Both the position numbers and the translations under genes were made by a program. DNA of 64,000 nt, taken from assembly GCA_900471525.1 (NCBI GenBank), contig UCEZ01000007.1, forward strand, positions 309,671 through 373,670, read 5' to 3'. The DNA comes from Hyphomicrobiales bacterium (GTDB lineage Bacteria > Pseudomonadota > Alphaproteobacteria > Rhizobiales > Rhizobiaceae). A model generated the notes under the pieces. That model saw only the letters and a program-made list of their open reading frames with translations. It was not told the origin of the DNA and did no database searches. This document shows, piece after piece, positions 30,698 to 39,141 of this stretch (position 1 is its first letter; every line of letters begins with the position of its first letter).

Positions 30698-31204
30698 TTA
30701 ATCCCAGATGTAGCCGATCTTCTTCAGGATCTTCTCGCCGAAATCTTCCATGCCCTCGCAGATGTCACGGCCGCCGGCCATGCGGAAGAAGCGGTCGGCA
30801 TGGTGGCTGTCTTCCAGGCACCAGACGACGAGGCCCTGGCAGCCGAGCGATTTCAGAAGGCTTTTCGCCTCGCCAAAAAGAATGCGGCCAAGCCCGACGC
30901 CCTGATATTCCGGACGCAAATAGATCTCATAAACCTCACCCTCCTGCGGCAGGGCGCGGGCGCGGTTGAGGCCGAGCGTCGCGTAACCGGCAATCACGCC
31001 GGCAACTTCGACGACGAGCAAGGTGGAAGGGCCGCGTGTGGCTTTGCGCCACCAAGCATGATCGCGCCGATTGACCATCTGGGTCAGGGGGCGATGCGGG
31101 ATGAGCCCGCCATAGGCCTGAAGCCAGGAAACACGGTGCACGTCCGAGATGGACGCGGCGTCTCTCGGTTCGCCCGGCCGCACTTCGATGGATAGTGTTT
31201 TCAT
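30698..31204 (-). CDS. GNAT family N-acetyltransferase
   Basis: This 168-aa acetyltransferase has the acetyl-CoA binding motif A region YLRPEYQGVGLGRILFGEA and an early VRPGEPRDAASISDVHRVSW entry strand. The C-terminal GLVVWCLEDSHHADRFFRMAGG segment is typical of the acyl-CoA acceptor side. The acceptor is unknown. It is convergent with the exported protein, 6 nt from its stop. A CtrA-like box lies about 100 nt upstream of its start. Confidence 0.87.
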   Translation of the reverse strand: MKTLSIEVRPGEPRDAASISDVHRVSWLQAYGGLIPHRPLTQMVNRRDHAWWRKATRGPSTLLVVEVAGVIAGYATLGLNRARALPQEGEVYEIYLRPEYQGVGLGRILFGEAKSLLKSLGCQGLVVWCLEDSHHADRFFRMAGGRDICEGMEDFGEKILKKIGYIWD

Positions 31205-31294
31205 AGCGCAACTCTAGACCGGTGCCGTACAAACAGGAATCCCGCCAAAGCCCTGTCTTTAACTAACTCACAGACAACTTATGGGGACAACTGT

Positions 31295-31321
31295 GAAAAG
31301 TTAACGCTTTTTTAACTTTTC
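31295..31321. promoter_or_regulatory. Inverted repeat with CtrA-like box
   Basis: Ten-base arms GAAAAGTTAA (31295-31304) and TTAACTTTTC (31312-31321) flank CGCTTTT. The centre reads TTAACGCTTTTTTAAC (31301-31316), an exact TTAA-N7-TTAAC match to the CtrA consensus in both orientations. It lies 91 nt upstream of the GNAT gene and about 400 nt upstream of rpoH2. Which gene it serves is unclear. Confidence 0.5.
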
Positions 31322-31513
31322 CGGCAAGCGGCAAAAATTGCGGCGCACAATAAATAGCGTGTGCGTACCCGGCATCTCCCATACCGCGTCCGCACAGTCC
31401 GCCGCGCATCGCGGCGGAAGGCTGTTGCGCCGGCGGGGTACGGAGCTACTTCGAATTCCTGAAAGCTTCAGACGCAAATATGCTTGCCGGCCAAAAGTAT
31501 GGCAGCGCAGCAT

Positions 31514-31538
31514 GGAACCTTTTCGCTGGTCGCGCGTT
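31514..31538 (+). promoter_or_regulatory. Putative EcfG/RpoE2-type promoter of rpoH2
   Basis: The sequence reads GGAAC (31514-31518), 17 nt, then GTT (31536-31538), with C directly before GTT. This matches the general-stress ECF sigma consensus GGAAC-N16-17-CGTT of rhizobia. It is about 190 nt upstream of the rpoH2 start. In Sinorhizobium and Rhizobium, rpoH2 is under such a sigma factor, which supports the call. Confidence 0.65.
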
Positions 31539-31727
31539 TGAACACGTCCGGACCTGCGCATGTCTCTGCGCATCGGGACTGTCACCGCGGCCTTCTCTCT
31601 CCGGCCTCGGCTCTCAAGCAGGAAGTAGGGCGTTTCAAATGCTGGTCAAGCTCACGCAGCGAAATCCCGAAACACCAATCGACTTATCGTTCAGCGGCAC
31701 ACCCAAGTGCCCGTTATGGAGTAGCCG

Positions 31728-32591
<864 letters not shown>

Positions 32592-32618
32592 GGTTCACCT
32601 TGATTATAAACATTGCAG

Positions 32619-32639
32619 AGCCCGCTCCGCGGGCTTTTT
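32619..32639 (+). terminator. Intrinsic terminator of rpoH2
   Basis: The stem AGCCCGC / GCGGGCT closes a TCC loop and is followed by four further T residues (a run of five including the last stem base). It lies 28 nt after the rpoH2 stop. Confidence 0.9.
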
Positions 32640-32773
32640 GTTTGCGCTCGCGCGTGCCCTAAACCGTTTCCTCACTTCGAACCGTGATGAAAACCATCGG
32701 CAATTCGATCCTTCTTTTTAGATAATTTTTGTCATCCCTGCCGTATCGTCTTCCCATCAAAAGGAGTTGATGA

Positions 32774-33256
32774 ATGCGTTCAGCCTTGGCCATCACTGCA
32801 GTTGTTCTGATGGTAGCCAGCGGGTTTGGAGGCCGTTACGCGACATCCACCGAGGAACCAGTGGACGCATTTTCTGCACGCTATCTATCTTTCGTAGATC
32901 GCAACCCGAATGAAGTAAGCCGGTATATCACCGGGTCCATAACAGAATGTCTTCCTCAGGAGGCCCGCACATATGTTGGCGATCCAGTCGTCATGCAACT
33001 GGCGACGAAGACTTTTCTGAAGTCGATGACATTGTTGGCGGAAGGCAAATCGTCCGAGCAGATGTCCAACGAATTTATACCCTGGATAATCAAGCAGGCT
33101 GAAGGTGCATCCTCACGACAAAAGCAGGACCTCCTCGTGCTCGCAAAGAACGGCCTGAATGACCCCGACACGATGGCCTGTGTGATGTTCGCCTTCAGGA
33201 AATCGATCGATCAAAGGATCGACGTCATAGCGACGGAATGGGATCTTCGCTCGTAG
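32774..33256 (+). CDS. Small exported hypothetical protein
   Basis: This 160-aa protein has an N-terminal hydrophobic segment (SALAITAVVLMVASGFGG), likely a signal peptide, and a helical remainder with two Cys (ITECLPQEAR and MACVMFAF). The start at 32774 has a strong AAGGAG site. Its codon use is AT-richer than its neighbours, which may indicate acquisition. I do not recognise the family. It follows rpoH2 but is separated by a terminator. Confidence 0.7.
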   Translation: MRSALAITAVVLMVASGFGGRYATSTEEPVDAFSARYLSFVDRNPNEVSRYITGSITECLPQEARTYVGDPVVMQLATKTFLKSMTLLAEGKSSEQMSNEFIPWIIKQAEGASSRQKQDLLVLAKNGLNDPDTMACVMFAFRKSIDQRIDVIATEWDLRS

Positions 33257-33290
33257 ATATTCTTGGGCAGGGGACCGACGGACAGAGATT

Positions 33291-33327
33291 TTCACCCTGC
33301 AGGCTGGCCTCCAGCATGCAGGGTGAA
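33291..33327. terminator. Long perfect hairpin between convergent genes
   Basis: Eleven-base arms TTCACCCTGCA (33291-33301) and TGCAGGGTGAA (33317-33327) are extended inside by GCTGG / CCAGC around a CCT loop. It sits between the exported-protein stop (33256) and the convergent LacI stop (33378). It has no T-tract, so it may be a factor-assisted terminator or an mRNA 3-prime stabiliser for both transcripts. Confidence 0.5.
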
Positions 33328-33377
33328 TCACTTCGCCACTGTCTGAACCCACCTCATTTCATCTGGCGGAATTTGCC

Positions 33378-34439
33378 CTAATCCAACCTTGGCGGTGCGG
33401 TGCTGCCCCGGACGATCAGCGTCACGTCGAGCGCTTCCTGCAGGGGAGGCATCGCATCCTCAAGAATGGCTGCCACTGCTCTTCGCGCGATCTCCTGTAG
33501 CGGTTGTGCCACGGTCGTCAGCCCCGGTCCGGCCGTCGCCGCTTCGGGCACCCCGTCGAAGCCGACGACCGACACATCCCCCGGTACCGCGAGGCCCCGC
33601 CCGGCGAGCCATTGCATCGCAAGCAGAGCGATGCGGTCGGACATGGCCAGAATGGCCGTCGGCGGCTTGGCCGTTGCAAACAACTCTTCAAGCGCTGCGT
33701 CGACGCTCAACCTGTCGTTTTGCGTCCCGTACATCGGCACATCCTCACGGCCGATGCCGAAATCCGCCAACGCCTGCCAATAACCGAGCGCGCGGTCGCG
33801 CGACGTCGATTTCAGCGATCGAACGGCCTGTTCGGGCGTAACCGCTCCCACGTGGTCGCTGTTCAGTCCGATCGCCAGAATGGCAAACCGGTGATGCCCA
33901 AGCTCCGCAAGATGTCGCGCAACCGTGGCCGCGCCTGCAATATTGTCGATGCCGATCGCCGGGATCGAAGCGTCGCCGCCGCCCAGCGCCAGGGCGATGA
34001 AAGGCAGTTGCCGCCGCCTTGTCAGCTCGACGAGCTTTTCGCCGCCTTCGACACACAACAGGATAAACCCGTCGACAAGCGCGCTATTGATGTTCCAGGC
34101 AAGTTTTTGCTGGTTTTGCGCCGAGACCAGCGCGATACCCGTTCCGGTAGCGTCACAAACCGTCGCGAGTTCCGTCATCAATGCCCGCGCCCAGGGATCC
34201 TCGAAGAAATAGGCCAGCGGATCGATCGCCGCCACGCCGATGGCGTTGATCCGCCCCGCCCTCAGCAGGCGCCCCTTGATGTCAGGACCATTATAGCCGA
34301 GCTCCCTGGCTATCCCGAGGACGCGCTCACGCACCTCTTCGCGAACCACCTCCGGCCGGCTGAAGACATTGGACGCCGTCCCCTGTGACACGCCGGCCGC
34401 CTTGGCGACGTCGGCGAGCTTTATATGCCCCTTTGTCAA
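33378..34439 (-). CDS. LacI family transcriptional repressor
   Basis: This 353-aa LacI/GalR regulator has an N-terminal HTH with KLADVAKAAGVSQGTASNVFSRP. The periplasmic-binding-protein-like effector domain follows, with FILLCVEGGEKLVELTRR, IDNIAGAATVARHLAELGHHR and DVSVVGFDGVPEA. I choose the TTG at 34439 because an AAGGAG site lies 5 nt upstream; GTG 34445 and GTG 34466 are alternatives. Three LacI-type palindromes lie upstream, one over its own putative -10. The effector is probably a sugar or nucleoside but is not identifiable. No sugar-utilisation genes adjoin it. Confidence 0.92.
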   Translation of the reverse strand: MTKGHIKLADVAKAAGVSQGTASNVFSRPEVVREEVRERVLGIARELGYNGPDIKGRLLRAGRINAIGVAAIDPLAYFFEDPWARALMTELATVCDATGTGIALVSAQNQQKLAWNINSALVDGFILLCVEGGEKLVELTRRRQLPFIALALGGGDASIPAIGIDNIAGAATVARHLAELGHHRFAILAIGLNSDHVGAVTPEQAVRSLKSTSRDRALGYWQALADFGIGREDVPMYGTQNDRLSVDAALEELFATAKPPTAILAMSDRIALLAMQWLAGRGLAVPGDVSVVGFDGVPEAATAGPGLTTVAQPLQEIARRAVAAILEDAMPPLQEALDVTLIVRGSTAPPRLD

Positions 34440-34482
34440 AATCACTCCTTCACCAGGTGAACTCACGTCAGCGTAACAGAAT

Positions 34483-34498
34483 ATTGTATCGGTTCAAA
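34483..34498. promoter_or_regulatory. LacI operator O1
   Basis: ATTGTATCGGTTCAAA is an imperfect copy of the palindrome found at O2 and O3. On the minus strand it contains TACAAT, a good -10 hexamer for the lacI-type gene 44 nt away, so O1 suggests autoregulation. Confidence 0.6.
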
Positions 34499-34502
34499 TC
34501 CC

Positions 34503-34530
34503 TTGACATTTTTCATCAAGCGATTAAGAT
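34503..34530 (+). promoter_or_regulatory. Putative promoter of the 59-codon gene
   Basis: TTGACA (34503-34508) is followed after 16 nt by TAAGAT (34525-34530). The -10 hexamer abuts operator O2, so bound repressor would block polymerase. Confidence 0.6.
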
Positions 34531-34544
34531 TGAATCGGTTCAAT
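34529..34544. promoter_or_regulatory. LacI operator O2
   Basis: ATTGAATCGGTTCAAT is a near-perfect palindrome with the central CG typical of LacI/GalR sites. It is placed at the -10/+1 region of the promoter before the 59-codon gene. Its centre is 46 bp from O1 and 34 bp from O3. Confidence 0.75.
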
Positions 34545-34561
34545 GAAGTTTTCCAACTTTC

Positions 34562-34579
34562 TATTGAATCGATTCAATA
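34562..34579. promoter_or_regulatory. LacI operator O3
   Basis: TATTGAATCGATTCAATA is a perfect 18-bp palindrome directly before the Shine-Dalgarno AAGGA of the 59-codon gene. It is the best match of the three operators. Confidence 0.8.
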
Positions 34580-34590
34580 AGGATAAGACG

Positions 34591-34770
34591 ATGATCCCGA
34601 CCAGCTATCTTTTCAAGGACCTTTATAACGACCGCTGGGGCGCTCCGACCAATCCGGTACAGGCAAATCCTTTGCAGGAGAGGAACTTTCCGGAGCGGCT
34701 CCTTCGCTATCGGGCACAGCGCCCGAACGCTTGGTCCTTCACCATCCCGATCGACCGCCGCTTCAGGTAG
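34591..34770 (+). CDS. LacI-controlled 59-aa protein
   Basis: This 59-aa protein starts MIPTSYLFKDLYNDRWGAP and ends in an Arg-rich tail (IPIDRRFR). It is rich in aromatic residues, Arg and Pro, and has no membrane helix or signal peptide. The ATG has an AAGGA site at 6 nt. It is the only gene downstream of a promoter with three LacI operators, and the convergent M48 gene ends 46 nt later, so the operon contains this gene alone. I do not recognise a family. A remnant of a longer gene is possible, but the promoter architecture argues for an active small gene. Confidence 0.65.
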   Translation: MIPTSYLFKDLYNDRWGAPTNPVQANPLQERNFPERLLRYRAQRPNAWSFTIPIDRRFR

Positions 34771-34815
34771 CCAAACGATACGGTCGTGGCGGGTCCACGG
34801 GGCTTTTGCCACTCC

Positions 34816-36327
34816 CTATTCGGAAATGATCTTGACCTTGTCGCCGGGCTTCACCGTCGAGGTGATCTGCATGGCGTTGATCAGCCGGAAGAGATCGAGC
34901 TTGCGGTCCGTTCCCATCATCCGTGCCGACAGGGTTGCCAGCGTATCGCCCGGCTTGGCGATCACGACGCGAATACGCAGCGGCTTCAGCGCCGCGGCTT
35001 CCTGCGGCGTCATGCGGCGGAAGGAAGCCCGCAAAATGTCGGCCGTCGGCTCCAGGCTCGGCGCGCCCTTCGGCACCGCCGTCAGGAAGCGATAGATCTG
35101 GGTATCGATGCGGATCACCGTGACGTCGAAATCCCAGCGCTCCGCCGATGCGCGCGCGGTTGCGGCCTCCAGTCCGTTGACGGTGATGGCGTGGATCGTG
35201 TCCGGCTGCAGGCCGGTCACCCAGCCGCTGCCGATATAATCGGTCAGGCTGCGCTTCTGCGTGTCGGCCACGCCGTCGAAGCGAATGGCGATTTCGCCCG
35301 GACCTGTCGCCAGCACGGCTTCCGCCTTGTTGTCAATCTGGAAACCGGTCGGCACGTCGAAGCGGATGCCGAGCTTGCCGTGCAGGAACGTCTGGCCGCG
35401 AACATAGCCTTCCTGCGGGCTGTCGCCGTAGAGCAGGCCATCGATGCCGGCGAGATAATAGTCGCGGCCGCGATCGCCGACCGACCCCTCCGCGCCGAAT
35501 GCGCGGGCGTGACGGCGGGCGAGATCCACGCGCTGCGGCGCGCTCGGATGGCTCGACAGGAAGTCCAGGCTCTGGTCGCTGTCAGGATCGACCGACGAGA
35601 ATCGGCTATAGGCCGCCATCGAATCGAGGAAGCGCGCAGCCGCGTAGGGATCATACCCCGCTTCACCCAGCATGCGCACGCCGATGACGTCGGCCTGAAG
35701 TTCCTGATTGCGCGAAAACGCCGCCAGCCGCAGCTTGCCGCGCGCCAGCGCCTGTTTGCCGGCAAGATCGCTCGACAGCACTTCCGAGACGACGCGGCTG
35801 GCGATGACTTCCGCCTCCTCGCGCTGCTGCCGCTCGATGCCGTGGTTGGCTGTGACGTGCGCCATTTCATGGGACAGCACGGCCGCCACTTCGGAGGCGT
35901 CATTGGCAAGCGCCAGCAGGCCGCGCGTCACGTAGAGATAGCCGCCCGGCAAGGCAAAGGCGTTGATCGCCGGCGAATTGAGGATGGTGATGCGGTAGGA
36001 CTGGTTCGGATTTTCCGACACCGCCGTCAGGGCTCCGGTGATCCGCGCTACCAGACGCTCCGTCTTTTCATCCTGGTATTCGCCGCCATAACTTGCGACG
36101 ATGCGCGGATGCTCGCGGGCGCCGACCTGGGCACGCGGATCGTTCTTCTGGACTTCCTCGACGATTTGCGGATTGGACGACGGCGAGACTTTCGGCTCGT
36201 AGGTCTGCTCGATCACCGATTGGCAGCCGGACAGCAGCATTCCCCCAAGCAGCAGCGTGACAACGCGCAGGGAGACGCCGGAATTCGTTCCCGGAAACCG
36301 CGCATCGATGGCTGTCGTTCTGTTCAT
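34816..36327 (-). CDS. M48 family lipoprotein metalloprotease with LysM domain
   Basis: This 503-aa protein has a lipoprotein signal ending LLLGGMLLSGC (C35). The M48 peptidase domain has the zinc motif HEMAH (H153, E154, H157), followed by a long middle domain. The C-terminal LysM-type module has PGDTLATLSARMMG (about residues 450-503). BepA/LoiP-like enzymes of this group degrade or chaperone outer-membrane proteins in the periplasm. The start at 36327 is supported by a GAGG site and the lipobox; the 32-residue extension is not. Confidence 0.92.
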   Translation of the reverse strand: MNRTTAIDARFPGTNSGVSLRVVTLLLGGMLLSGCQSVIEQTYEPKVSPSSNPQIVEEVQKNDPRAQVGAREHPRIVASYGGEYQDEKTERLVARITGALTAVSENPNQSYRITILNSPAINAFALPGGYLYVTRGLLALANDASEVAAVLSHEMAHVTANHGIERQQREEAEVIASRVVSEVLSSDLAGKQALARGKLRLAAFSRNQELQADVIGVRMLGEAGYDPYAAARFLDSMAAYSRFSSVDPDSDQSLDFLSSHPSAPQRVDLARRHARAFGAEGSVGDRGRDYYLAGIDGLLYGDSPQEGYVRGQTFLHGKLGIRFDVPTGFQIDNKAEAVLATGPGEIAIRFDGVADTQKRSLTDYIGSGWVTGLQPDTIHAITVNGLEAATARASAERWDFDVTVIRIDTQIYRFLTAVPKGAPSLEPTADILRASFRRMTPQEAAALKPLRIRVVIAKPGDTLATLSARMMGTDRKLDLFRLINAMQITSTVKPGDKVKIISE

Positions 36328-36436
36328 CTGCCTCAGCTCGTTTCCAGTCTTCAGGCCAGCCCTGCAAACCGCTTCCTGGTCCGCACGCATGCAAAAATCG
36401 GTATTCTTTACAGCCGCATACATAGGTCTGGCGGCT

Positions 36437-36461
36437 GTTACGGCAATGGACTTGCTGTAAC
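36437..36461. promoter_or_regulatory. Inverted repeat upstream of the M48 gene
   Basis: Arms GTTACGGCAA (36437-36446) and TTGCTGTAAC (36452-36461) differ at one position and are separated by TGGAC. It lies about 110 nt upstream of the M48 protease start. A related sequence with the same GCGGNTGTTACGG core occurs near 40450-40476. It may be a regulator site; the binding protein is unknown. Confidence 0.4.
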
Positions 36462-36615
36462 CTATTCACGCCTTGCGTGCCTAGCATACACCCATAGAAA
36501 TAGTTGCCCCGTGGTATCCCGGCAACGCACACGCGAACGTGATTGAAACGGGATGCCGGAAGCGCCGTCGCACAGGCAGTCGTTCAAATTGTGGCAGAAG
36601 CATCGCAGGCGATGC

Positions 36616-37338
36616 TCACCGGCCGAGAAAGCGCGCCACGGCCGGAATATCCGTGTGGTCGAGAAACTGCGCCGTTGGTTCGTGCAGGATAATACGGCCC
36701 TCATCAAGGAAAAGCACGCTATCGGCCAATGCCCGCACGTCGTCCGGATGATGTGTGATGATCAGGATCGTATTGTTTTCCTGCCGGTGGAGATCGAGCA
36801 AAAGGCTGCTCATGCCGGAGCGCAGACCCGGATCGAGCGCCGCGAACGGCTCGTCCAGGAGCAGGATTGGCTTGCGGCGCACCAACGCCCGGGCCAGCGC
36901 CACCCGCTGGCGTTCGCCGCCCGACAGTGTCGGTGGCAGGCGCTTGCCAAAACCATCGAGCCCGACCCGTCCCAGCGCCGCGGCAATCTTCGCGCGCTCC
37001 TTCACGCCGAGCTTCAGCGACGGATCGATGCCAAGACCGATGTTGGTGCCGGCATCGAGATGGGAAAACAGATTGTGCTCCTGAAAGATCACCGAGACCG
37101 GCCGTTCGACCGGATCACGACCAGCGACGTCTTCTCCGAGGATTTCGACGCTTCCCGTGTCCGGTGTCTCGAACCCGGCGACGACGTTGAGCAACGTCGA
37201 CTTGCCGGAGCCGGAGGCGCCGGTCACCGCCACGATCTGCCCCTTGCCGATGGCGCAATCGAAACGCAGCTGCGTCCTGCCGAACTGTATAAGAACGTCG
37301 CGGAGACGAATGGCGCTGTTCGTTTCAAGCAACGTCAT
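36616..37338 (-). CDS. thiQ: Thiamine ABC transporter ATP-binding protein
   Basis: This 240-aa ABC ATPase has Walker A GASGSGKST, signature LSGGERQRVALARAL, Walker B ILLLDEP and the H-loop Thr-His-His. It energises the ThiB-ThiP importer for thiamine, TPP and TMP. The start at 37338 (MTLLETN) has an AGGAGA site; the ATG 21 nt upstream has none. It overlaps the end of thiP by 14 nt. Assignment as ThiQ rather than another small ABC importer rests on operon context and the TPP riboswitch. Confidence 0.93.
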   Translation of the reverse strand: MTLLETNSAIRLRDVLIQFGRTQLRFDCAIGKGQIVAVTGASGSGKSTLLNVVAGFETPDTGSVEILGEDVAGRDPVERPVSVIFQEHNLFSHLDAGTNIGLGIDPSLKLGVKERAKIAAALGRVGLDGFGKRLPPTLSGGERQRVALARALVRRKPILLLDEPFAALDPGLRSGMSSLLLDLHRQENNTILIITHHPDDVRALADSVLFLDEGRIILHEPTAQFLDHTDIPAVARFLGR

Positions 37339-38968
37339 CTTGTCTCCTATGGTCGTCATTTGCCGCCGAAGGCGTGCCGGCGATCGTCAGGACGAGACAG
37401 ACGAGGCCGAGGAACAGCGCCAGTCCTGCCGCATCGGTGGAACGGTAACTGGCCATGCGGCTATAAAGCAGCCAGGGCAGCGTGACCATGTCCTGCGAGC
37501 CGAACAGTGCCACCGCCCCGAGATCGCCGAGCGACAGGGCGCAGGCAAAGGACAATGCCATCAGCACCGGCTTGCGCAATCCCGGCCAATCAATGAGACG
37601 CAAGCGATGCCAGCCGCCGAGACCGAGGCTGGCAGCCAGCCGGGCGGTACGAGCGGAATGCGTCGCCATCGCCGGCTCCAGCACACGATAGACGAAGGGC
37701 AGCGCCATCAGCATGTTGATGAGGATGACCAGCAGCGGCGCAAAGGTCGTGATGTCCCCAAAGGGCCGCAACAGCAGGAACCAGCCAGCCCCCAGAACGA
37801 CCGGTGGCACGAGCAATACGAGCGCCGAACTGGCCGAAATGGCGGCCGCCAAGCCGCGATAGGCCGTCGACGGCCGCCGGCGCGCGAGTGCGGCCTGCCG
37901 CGCCCGGATCATCACGGCCGTCGATATCACGCAGAACAAACCCGAGACCAGCGCGATGACGAGGCTGGTCGCCAGCGCCCGCTGGACCATCGGGTCGCTG
38001 ACCAGCCGGAAGAGATCGGAGCGCAGGCCGGAGGAAACGACGGAGCCGAGTGGCAGGGCAAGGAACAGGACCGCAAGCGCAATCACCAGCCAATCGCCAC
38101 CCCGGCCGAACCCATGGCGGCCATCGAACCGACGCACCCTGCGCCCGCCGCCATGACCTTCATCGGCCTTCGGCGTCAGAAAGCGGATGGCAACCAAAAG
38201 CACGGCGGTCACGATGATCTGCAGCAGTGACAGGACAATGGCGCGCGGCGGATCGAAATCGAAGCGCAGTGCCTGATAGATCGCGACTTCGATGGTGCTC
38301 GCCGCAGGCCCGCCGCCGAGCGTTAACACCAGCGTGAAGCTGGTGGCGCAGAGCATGAAGATGAGGCCGGCGATACCCGGCAAAAGCCCGCGGATCACCG
38401 GCCATTCGATGAAGCGGAAAATGGAAAGCGGCCGCATGCCGAGATTGGCCCCAACCAGCCAATATTCGCCGGGTATGCGCTCGAGACCGCTCAACATCAA
38501 CCTTGCTGCGAGCGGCATGTTGAAGAAGACATGGGCGACGAGAATACCCGACAGGCCGTAAATGCTGACCGGCTGATCGAGGCCGATCGCGGCAAGCGCC
38601 GTATTAAGCGCGCCCTGGCGACCCCAGATGCCGATCAGCCCCAGAGCTGCAACGAGCGCCGGCAGACCGAGAGGTAGCGCCATCAACCGGATGACCCAGA
38701 CACGGCCGGGAAAAGCGGTCTGGCGTGCCAAAGCCCGCGCCACCGGAATGGCAAAAAGGATGGAGAGAACCGTCGACAACGAGGCCTGCAGCAGCGTGAA
38801 GCGGGCGACGCGCCAGACATAGGCATCGAAGAAGGCCCCGCCATTGGGCATGCCCGGCTCGTCGAAGGCAAGAAGGGCCGCAGCCGCCAGACAAACGAAC
38901 AGTACGATGCCGCCGAGGCAAAGCACCCCGGCGGCAAGCGTCCAACGTCGCTCAATGCGGTTGATCAT
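37325..38968 (-). CDS. thiP: Thiamine ABC transporter permease
   Basis: This 547-aa permease has about twelve membrane helices and two copies of the binding-protein-dependent transport EAA-type loop, as expected for the fused two-domain ThiP. The segment GVLCLGGIVLFVCLAAAALLAF is the first helix. The start at 38968 (MINRIERRW) is the first ATG; the open frame extends to a TTG four codons upstream. It overlaps thiQ and is separated from thiB by 173 nt that contain a family A repeat. Confidence 0.92.
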   Translation of the reverse strand: MINRIERRWTLAAGVLCLGGIVLFVCLAAAALLAFDEPGMPNGGAFFDAYVWRVARFTLLQASLSTVLSILFAIPVARALARQTAFPGRVWVIRLMALPLGLPALVAALGLIGIWGRQGALNTALAAIGLDQPVSIYGLSGILVAHVFFNMPLAARLMLSGLERIPGEYWLVGANLGMRPLSIFRFIEWPVIRGLLPGIAGLIFMLCATSFTLVLTLGGGPAASTIEVAIYQALRFDFDPPRAIVLSLLQIIVTAVLLVAIRFLTPKADEGHGGGRRVRRFDGRHGFGRGGDWLVIALAVLFLALPLGSVVSSGLRSDLFRLVSDPMVQRALATSLVIALVSGLFCVISTAVMIRARQAALARRRPSTAYRGLAAAISASSALVLLVPPVVLGAGWFLLLRPFGDITTFAPLLVILINMLMALPFVYRVLEPAMATHSARTARLAASLGLGGWHRLRLIDWPGLRKPVLMALSFACALSLGDLGAVALFGSQDMVTLPWLLYSRMASYRSTDAAGLALFLGLVCLVLTIAGTPSAANDDHRRQDDVA

Positions 38969-39001
38969 GGTGGCCTTCAAGGTTTCGATACGCTGCCACA
39001 G

Positions 39002-39108
39002 CCCCTCACCCTAGCCCTCTCCCCGTATGCGGGGACTTGTTCGGCGTTGGCCGCTTGGTCCTTCTCCCCGTTTACGGGGAGAAGGTGCCCGACAGGGCGG
39101 ATGAGGGG
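39002..39108. repeat. Palindromic intergenic repeat, family A copy 1
   Basis: The element begins CCCCTCACCCTAGCCCTCTC and ends GGGCGGATGAGGGG. Inside are two small hairpins (CCCCGTATGCGGGG and TTCTCCCCGTTTACGGGGAG). The ends are inverted repeats. Copies A2 (46078-46231) and A3 (48869-48981) share the same modules. This copy lies between thiB and thiP, inside an operon, so it is transcribed and could affect the ratio of binding protein to permease. Confidence 0.85.
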
Positions 39109-39141
39109 CCTTCGCTCAGACGAAGTGAAGTCCCCGCCGTA

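Larger units (their letters stand above)
31205..31727. other. Gene-free gap before rpoH2 with two regulatory motifs
   Basis: I see no convincing gene in these 523 nt; the short open frames have no ribosome sites. The gap holds an inverted repeat containing a CtrA-like box (31295-31321), a GC-rich palindromic stretch around 31393-31420 (CCGCCGCGCATCGCGGCGG) and an EcfG-like promoter (31514-31538). The length of leader after that promoter, about 180 nt, is long for this genome and may be structured. Confidence 0.55.

Noticed and set aside
31281..31296. DnaA box or origin-like sequence near TTATGGGGACAAC
   Set aside because: Only a partial match to the DnaA box, one site, and no cluster or origin genes nearby.
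34786..36546. 586-codon open frame opposite the M48 protease
   Set aside because: Antisense shadow of a gene with a clear signal peptide, HEMAH and LysM motif.
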